Source: Hymenochaete sp. R1 (taxonomy: Eukaryota > Basidiomycota > Agaricomycetes > Hymenochaetales > Hymenochaetaceae). Taken from it: a DNA stretch of 64,000 bases. The stretch spans positions 1 to 64,000 of the forward strand of contig JAFREE010000115.1 in the NCBI GenBank assembly GCA_019400425.1. The letters are read 5' to 3'. Shown here piece after piece: positions 57,339-64,000 of this stretch. Under the pieces are notes generated by a model. The model was not told where the DNA came from. It was given only the letters and a program-made list of their open reading frames with translations, and did not search any database. Each line of letters starts with the position of its first letter. Positions within the stretch are counted from its first letter, which is position 1. Both the position numbers and the translations under genes were made by a program.

Positions 57339-58611
57339 ATGAAACGGGAGAGGAGAGGAGAGGTGACGACGTCGAAAGTCGAGGTACGGGAAAAGCCGCG
57401 GAAAGCAGGCCGGCAAGTAAGGCAAGGGCAATATTAATGGCAATCCCCGAGGAGGATCGACAAGCGCCGCGCAGGGAGCAACTCCTGAATCTTTCGTTTT
57501 CAGATCAGTTCTGTCTCTCTTCGTTCGTCCCACACTACCTCTCTGCCTCTGTCTCTTTCAAGTTCAACACAAGCATATGATTTTGCATATGCTACACACG
57601 CCTCAACTCTAAGTATCCTAACATCTGAACATCTGAAATACGAATTCGACGATATCCTCGACAAAGACGCGTGGAACTCGACGCTCGACGCAGAGTTGGG
57701 AGGCTCCGATATCAAATGCTAGTACCAGTGGGAATACCAAAGCAAACTGCATGCACACGCGCGCGTGCACTAGTGTGTGTAGGAGGTGATGGTGATGATT
57801 GATGATGATGGCAAAGTTCACAACAAATCGTCGCCGGCTCACGGAACCGTGACTAGCTGCACGATTTTTTTTCCCTTTTTGCACGAACGATTGGTAAGTG
57901 GTGAGTATGAGAACGAGTGCTATCGCACAGACACGGACGCGGACGCGGACACGGACACGGAGAGTCAGAGATCGACTCGTATGGTATTATTATTGATATT
58001 CTGGTACGACGAGAAGGGTAAAGGCAGAGCTAGGGAACGATTTGCGATTCACGACGAGGGGTGCGTGCAGGCTGCGTATGTTATGTGCGGGGGCGAAAGG
58101 GAGGAATCTGTCACAGACGCTCACACGACTCCCTCTTTCTTTCCGTTTTTTTTTCTCACCCCCATACCCCATATACATCCTTGGATCTTAATTTTTAAAG
58201 ATACCATTATGGACACATAGATACGAGAGAGAAGGTCTGGGGTAAGATAGCTGGTAAGATTCATGATTCAAGATTCCAGATTCACCTTACTTGCTCGCGG
58301 AGCCGGAATCGGAGGACGCGTTCCACCCAAGCGGGTGGTGTGTGTCGTACTAGTACTACCACTACCTTTGGGAATCTGATCTCCAAACACGAACATGGGC
58401 GAGATAGGGTAAGAATCCGGATAGGGTAAGTGACCCACCCACCCACCCATCCCGCGCCGCTTTCGGAAAGCAGAAAACGAAAATGGGTCGTCCTCAGATC
58501 TCGAAGGGGGCGGAGTAGGACGAGGTGGGGATTGGAGGGGGATCTTCGTGATCGTGAGAGCGTGATCGTTGTATCCTCCTGATGCAGTGTGGTGATAGAG
58601 TTTTAGTTTTA

Positions 58612-58626
58612 GGGGGGGGGGGGGGG
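58612..58626. repeat. G15 homopolymer
   Basis: Fifteen consecutive G residues are present. A shorter G run lies near 55990. Such tracts are prone to length error in sequencing. Confidence 0.85.
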
Positions 58627-59114
58627 ATAAGTCGACTGGTCGATACCGATAAGGATGAGATCGACCTCCCGCCTTAGGCTTCGGGTTGTCCTTATCGCGT
58701 TGTTTTGAGTCGAGTGGGCTTTGCTTGGGCGTTGTGCTGCTAGTGTGTCAGTGTGGGTGTGTGCACGACATACGTGCATTAGGCATAAGGGAAGAGAAAA
58801 GGGATTCTGATTTCTGAGGGTAAGTGTTAAGTTGAGGTCGAGTGTTGTGTGTTGTGCGGGCGTTAGTGGGGCGTGTTAGGTAGGTAGGTGGTTGGTAACT
58901 GAGGAGGGAGGGGCGGTTTTGTTCGTTGGACGTGCGTGGCGGGGTTCCGTTTCGATATCTCGCCGTTGAAGGTAGGCGCGTAGCAGTAGCAGAGGGTGGA
59001 GAGTGGAGGGCGTAGGGCGCATGTGATTTTTTTTAGTTGCTACATTTTTGTTACACTGAGTGACTAATATTTGATGTTACCGTTCCCGGGGAGTGAGTCG
59101 AATGGGCCCAGGCC

Positions 59115-59192
59115 GGGATGGGATGGGATGGGATGGGGAGCCGGGACCGACTCGAGGACTCGACGGTACGGCCCGGGTACGGTACGGTACGG
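59115..59192. repeat. GGGAT and GGTAC pentamer repeats
   Basis: A GGGAT array (59115-59137, four to five copies) is followed by a GGTAC array (59176-59192, three to four copies). Both lie in non-coding sequence upstream of the bZIP gene. Confidence 0.75.
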
Positions 59193-60894
59193 ACACAGAA
59201 TCTCTCTAAAATAATAAATAATGAAGAAGAGAGAAGGGAGGGGAGGTAAGGGAAGGGAAAGGAAGGGAAGGGGCCTAGGTTCGTCCGGATTACTTGCTAC
59301 AATACTAGCTTCAGATCCGGTACCGGGTATTGGGTGAAGTATTGATATTGATATCGCGATCGTGATCGTGAGCTTTCGTTCCCGTTTTTTGTTTTTGTTT
59401 TTTCGTATACGTACGATTATGTTATTTACATGTGTACATGTATAGAAATGAGAGACGGAGGTAAAGAGATGGGAATGGGATGGAAATGGAGGTACAGTGG
59501 GATGGGACGACGCGCGACGCACGACGAACGACGAACAACTCTGGATATTAGGAGGAAGAGATAGTAATATTAATGTTAACTTCATCGTTAGTGTCGACGC
59601 TCAGATGCCAGAGTCGGATGGCTCATTGGTAGGGGTTGGGGTAGGACCTGGATAAGAAGACGAGAGAGCATGAGCAATGAGCGTGAGCTCTGCCGTACAC
59701 CCTCCCAAGCCCTCACGCTCTCAGGCTCTCAGGCTCTCAGGCTCCTAAAAGCCAAAAGCGTCTATTCGGGCGGTTGTGTCGTAGGCACATGCGTTGCGTG
59801 TACAGTGCGGTGTGCCATGTGCACGCGCCTGGACGATATACGCATATACATATGTCGATGAAAGAGGCCTAGGGAAAGGACCAAAGAGCGCGTGTCTCGT
59901 TGATGGAGATGTCCGAGTATGTATAGACAGGATATAGGATATAGAAAGCGAGAGGATACGGATACGGTTGTCGGGGATTAATATTGTGGATCGGATCGGA
60001 TAACATTTCGTTAACTTATGCAAAAACCTCCGGAGAGATGGATAAGGGAAGTGTCGATACGGACCGAGGGGGCGAAATGTCAATATGAATATCAATGGTA
60101 ATATAATGCGATGCGATGGAAGTATAATAATATCGAGAAGGACGATAATATTGGGATGGGTGTCGGGTTTTTCGGGAAGCGGAGAATAAAGGGAGGTGTA
60201 GGGAAGCTGATGGAAAGGAAAAGAAGACGAGTCGAGTTGAAGGTGGTGGACGGAATTAGAATGAGGAAAGGAGGATGGGAGAGGGAGAGAGCGAGACATA
60301 TAGGGCTGTGGACGGGGATAGTGCCAGTGCCAGTGCCAGAGTTCGTACTAGAGGTAGTGTGTGGAGTTGGGATAGTTGATGGGGGTTTCGTGGTGGATGT
60401 GTTGTATGTGCTATGTTAGATTGAAGGACAAGTCCGAGTTTGAAGGATGGTGTCGGTCGGGTGTCGTCAAGAGCAGTTAGCGGACGACGGGCGGTGGACG
60501 AGGGGGATGTCAAACGCTGGAGAGGGGAGACCAGCTAACGCCATAGTGAGAGCTAATGATAGAGACCAACGCTAAGACCAATGTTAAGACCAAGACCAAG
60601 ACCAGAGCTAAAGATGGATTGGAGAAGGACAGGGATAGGAATAGGGAGAAGTTGGAGAGAAGGAGAAGGAGAATACGGGTAAACGGAGAAAACGGAAAGG
60701 GAAAGCCGAGGATTGGACGATTGGGTAGAGGGGGAAGCGCGTGGACAGGTGAGGGAGAGGACGGGAGAGCCTCGGAAAACCTCGTTTATTGGTGGACAGA
60801 GACATATGGATTCTAATATCTTCTGAATATAATATAAAGCTCGAAACTCTTCTCGTCTTGAGGGAAGACCACAGACAGACCCATCGATTCGAAG

Positions 60895-63800
60895 ATGATG
60901 GACATGAATATGATCGACGTATCCCATCAGCAGCAGCAACAGCGACGACGACGACCGACGGACGCGTTCTTCCCTCTCTCTCCCATCTCTCCTCCTTCCA
61001 ATCACACCACTGCAGACTGGGTTTGTACGGAATCTGTACGTCGTATCCCGGCACTCCCTTCGCCTCTTCCCACTGCTACACCCGCACCCGCACCTGCACC
61101 CACCACCGCTTTCGACTTTGACTTTTCGCTTCCACACAACCTCAACCTCAACCTTCCCTTCAACGACAACTCCTTCTCTCACAACCTTCTCCTCCAACCA
61201 CCACCACCACCACCACCTCAACATCCATCCCATTCCCTCTTTGACGACTTTGCTTTCTTCCAAGACCACCGACTTCATCAGCACCAACAACATCAGCAGC
61301 AACAGCACCACCACCATCTCCATCACGTCCACCAACAGCTCCCCTCTCCCACGTCCCCACACTCTCTCCCCGTCCTCCCCGTCCCTCCCAACGCCCCCAT
61401 CCACGACGCTCACGACGTCCCTTTCCCTCCTTCCACCGCAATGAACGTCTTCCCCACCTCCCTCTCTCACCCCGCCCTCTCCCTCACCACCACCTCCCAC
61501 TCAACCTCAACCTCAACCAAGTCCAAACGCGCTTCCCCCGACTCTCCCACGTCCCCCTCGTCTACCACCACCTCCCTCGCAGCCATGACAGCCGCCTCCC
61601 CCAACGCCAACACGTGCGCGAACAAGAAAGCACGAGCGAGCGTGAAGGACTTCGTCCCGCCTGATGTGACGGGACTGTCGAAGCGCGAGGCGAGACTGGT
61701 CAAGAACCGCGCCGCTGCGTTTTTGAGTCGGCAGAGGAAGAGGGAGGAGTTTGAGCTTATGGAGGTGTACGTCCCGTTTTTTTCTCTCCTTCACGTACAT
61801 ACTTTTTTTCGTTGTTTTCGTTCTTGAGGTGCATTTGAGCTTGGGGAGTCGGCTCGTTGCGCTTATGCTGCGCGTCCTCGTCTTTGGCACACGCCGTCGT
61901 TTTTTTTTTCTTCACATCGCGTTTCTCTCGTACACCTCTGCGTGCATTCACGCGTTTCGTCTCTTACATGCTACATTCTACATGACTCAAAAAAAGGACC
62001 CAACACTGACTGGTATGCTTCTTTTTTTGGTCCCTCTCCCCTCGCTTCGTCATTAGGCGAGTGGCCGAACTCGAGCAGGAAAACGCGAGGCTCCGCTCGC
62101 TTGCCAAGAACGGTAGCGGCTCAACCGGCCACACTCTTCCGTCCGCCTCTGCATCAGCCACGATCAACGCCGGCGCATCATCGGACGTCCCGTCCTCCGA
62201 CGCGGGTGACGATGATCGCGACGAAGACGGTGATGGAGAAGGGGAGGGAGAGGGTGGAGAGGCGGATGTGGATGTGGATACGTTGCGTGCCCAGCTTGCG
62301 GAGGCGAAGAGGCGCGAGGCGCAGCTTGCGTTACGGTTGAAGATGCAGGAACACCAACACCAACACCAACAGCAGCGAGGCTCGGCCACCGCTGAAGCCG
62401 GGCTTGGGCTCGGGTCGGTGAAAAGGGAGACGGACGAGCCTGCGTCGTTGTGCGATGGGGACGGGATGAGCGGAATGAGCGGGACGAGCCCGAGCTCGAG
62501 CGCGAGTTCGCCCCTGCTGGGACCGGCGAAGACGTTGCTTGGGAACGGGGTGCCGAACCCGAAGACGGGGGCTAGTTTGGGGTTGATGGTGAGTCGCCTT
62601 CCTATTTTTTTCTCCTTCGGTACTTGTTACTGTTAAATGGCGATGGTGAGCTGATCCGGGGATCCATCGTGCGCAGGTCCTCTTATGCGCCCTCCCCTCC
62701 TTACTCTCCAACCCCTCCGCACACGGCCATCTTCGCGGGGGAGCGACGGCGTCGTCGTCGTCTCTGCCTACCGCGCGGAGCTTCATCGACACGATGTCGT
62801 GGGACGCCCATCCGCACGCGTCGGCGGCGTATTTCAACGCTGGGGGGAGTGATATTATACAGTCTGCGACGGCGGGGGCGGGGGGGAACGAGGCGTGGGG
62901 GTGGGGTCAGAGTTCGGGGGGTGCGGACGCGGGGGCGGACGCTGGTGAGAGTGGGAATGGGAATGGGATGGACATTGATTGTGGGGCGGAGCCGACGGGG
63001 GAGGGGTCCAAGTCTGGTGCCGGCGCTGGTGTGAACGGGAAACCCGACGACGACGACGAAGAGGAGTGGCAGAAACTTGAGCTGCTCGGTGATGCCGATG
63101 ATCGAGATGACGACGCTGACTCCGGCTCCGGCTCCAAACGGTCCCGAACGTCGACCGGTTCGGGTTCGGGTTCGGGGAAAGAGAAAGGATTATCGGGCCT
63201 CGGCGCTGGGCTGGCAGCTGCGGGCCTCGGTCTCGGGGCATTGGGTGCGCTGGACATCTCGTTCGCGACGCGGAAGACGAAAGATGGGAAGATCCGGGTT
63301 AGGGTGCATGCTGGGGCTGGCATTGGTGACAGTGATGACAAAATCAACGCGGACGAGGACGAAGACAACGAAGACGGTGAGGGGGAGAGGAAGGCGAAGA
63401 CGAAGACGAGGTTGGCGGGTTCGAGTCACGGCAACAGCAAAACCAACACCAAAACTAAAAACAAAACCAAAACCAACTCGATGCTCACCCCTCTCGCGAT
63501 CTCGTACGCAGACACGGACCCGCTCGGCCCTTTCCTCGGCGTCCCGCCCGACCCGGACTCTGATACCGATATCGATTGCGTCGGAGGCGTCGGTGGGGGC
63601 GGAGGCGGAGGTAATGGGGGGACGACGTCGCCGTATGGGCAGACGCAGAGGAGGTCGAGGAGCGCTTCGGGGACGCCTTCTGAGCCTTCTGAGCTTTCTG
63701 GTTGTACTTCTGAGTTTGGTGCGGGGCTGGGGATGGGGTTGGATGGGTTGAGTATGGGGATGGGGATGGACGAGATGGGGATTGGGATGGGGATGGGGTA

Positions 63801-64000
63801 CGCATCTGGGATTGGAGGGCCCGGATACGGGTTTGGGTTTGGGTACGGGTCGTCGTACGGTATTGGCGGCGGCGCCGGTATGGGGATGGGACTCGGACTC
63901 GGTCTAGGTCTAGACGCGCCCTTTGAGCTTTCCTCCTCCTCCACCTCGTCTTCCACCACTTCCACCACCTTCAACTCCGGCTCCGGCTCTACATCAGCAA
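60895..64000 (+). CDS. bZIP transcription factor, probably membrane-tethered (3' end off window)
   Basis: Exons 60895-61766, 62057-62588 and 62677 to beyond 64000 give over 900 residues. The N-terminal 250 residues are rich in Pro, Ser, Gln and His (polyP, HQHQ and HHHH runs), resembling an activation domain. The basic region is GLSKREARLVKNRAAAFLSR, and the zipper begins ELMEVRVAELEQENARLRSL, with the codon for V split by intron 1. That intron is 290 nt, far longer than others here, but has GT-AG borders (GTACGT donor). A second exon junction creates the hydrophobic run LGLMVLLCALPSLL, followed by a long Gly/Ser/Asp-rich region with DDDDEEEWQKLELLGD. Basic region and hydrophobic run suggest an ATF6/CREB3-like ER-anchored regulator; this is inference. 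The last exon is still open at the window end. Confidence 0.82.

Larger units (their letters stand above)
52818..60894. other. Long gene-poor region (about 8 kb)
   Basis: Many short frames exist on both strands, but none shows a domain, a splice model or paralogy to other genes in the window. The region holds an imperfect inverted repeat, several simple repeats and G runs listed separately. The right part may be a long regulatory region or leader of the bZIP gene. Long non-coding transcripts cannot be excluded. Confidence 0.5.

Noticed and set aside
60553..61500. Long antisense frame (315 codons) opposite the bZIP first exon
   Set aside because: It consists of runs of Val, Gly and Glu that mirror the Pro/Ser/His repeats of the bZIP exon. 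It is a shadow of low-complexity coding DNA.
61767..62056. HAC1-like unconventional intron in the bZIP gene
   Set aside because: The borders are ordinary GT-AG and there is no paired stem-loop CNG cleavage site that I can see. The basic region is also not HAC1-like.
63426..63974. Antisense frame rich in Pro and Ile opposite the last bZIP exon
   Set aside because: It is a shadow of Gly/Met repeats on the plus strand, with no independent support.
1..64000. CRISPR arrays, rRNA or bacterial-type operons
   Set aside because: None are present. Intron structure and gene content are those of a fungal nuclear genome.

Overview
The window looks like nuclear DNA of a mushroom-forming basidiomycete (Agaricomycetes, probably Agaricales). 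Genes are split by many short GT-AG introns, mostly 50-70 nt, many with recognisable CTNAC-type branch sites. The gene content also fits: a DUF6533 membrane protein, a TLDc protein with long Ser/Pro-rich linkers, CBM13 secreted proteins, small GH18 enzymes, and arrays of fungus-specific unknown genes. All gene models were built by reading splice sites by eye. No RNA or database evidence was available.

Layout. Positions 1-2.9 kb are gene-poor, with an 11-bp minisatellite and an AT-rich block. A multi-exon DUF6533 gene, invisible as a long ORF, lies at 2.9-4.6 kb, followed by a doubtful spliced gene (about 5.1-5.7 kb) and a small coiled-coil gene (5.9-6.2 kb). A large EGF/furin-type cysteine-rich receptor-like protein is on the minus strand at 6.6-9.9 kb. 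Three tandem paralogues of an unknown lysine/glycine-tailed family occupy 10.5-14.2 kb. The middle of the window is mostly conserved genes: a PARP-type zinc-finger protein (15.2-16.7), a CBM13 secreted protein (17.7-19.1), a tandem dual-specificity phosphatase (20.0-23.1), coatomer beta' (24.3-27.4, minus), a second CBM13 protein in inverted orientation (28.2-29.6), a triose-phosphate-translocator-family carrier (31.0-32.4, minus) and a TLDc/OXR1 protein (34.7-37.0, minus).

From 37.9 to 52.8 kb the character changes to an accessory cluster. Seven small genes, almost all intron-less, appear to share one C-terminal core and fall into three subgroups. They are interleaved with two GH18 chitinase-like genes and a TRIP4-type zinc-finger gene. 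One GH18 protein keeps the catalytic DxxDxDxE signature. The other, which has the same exon structure, has lost the catalytic glutamate and two aspartates. This cluster is the best candidate here for an undescribed system.

About 8 kb (52.8-60.9) then contains no convincing gene but many simple repeats. The window ends inside a large bZIP factor gene whose zipper is followed by a short hydrophobic segment, suggesting a membrane-tethered (ATF6/CREB3-like) regulator.
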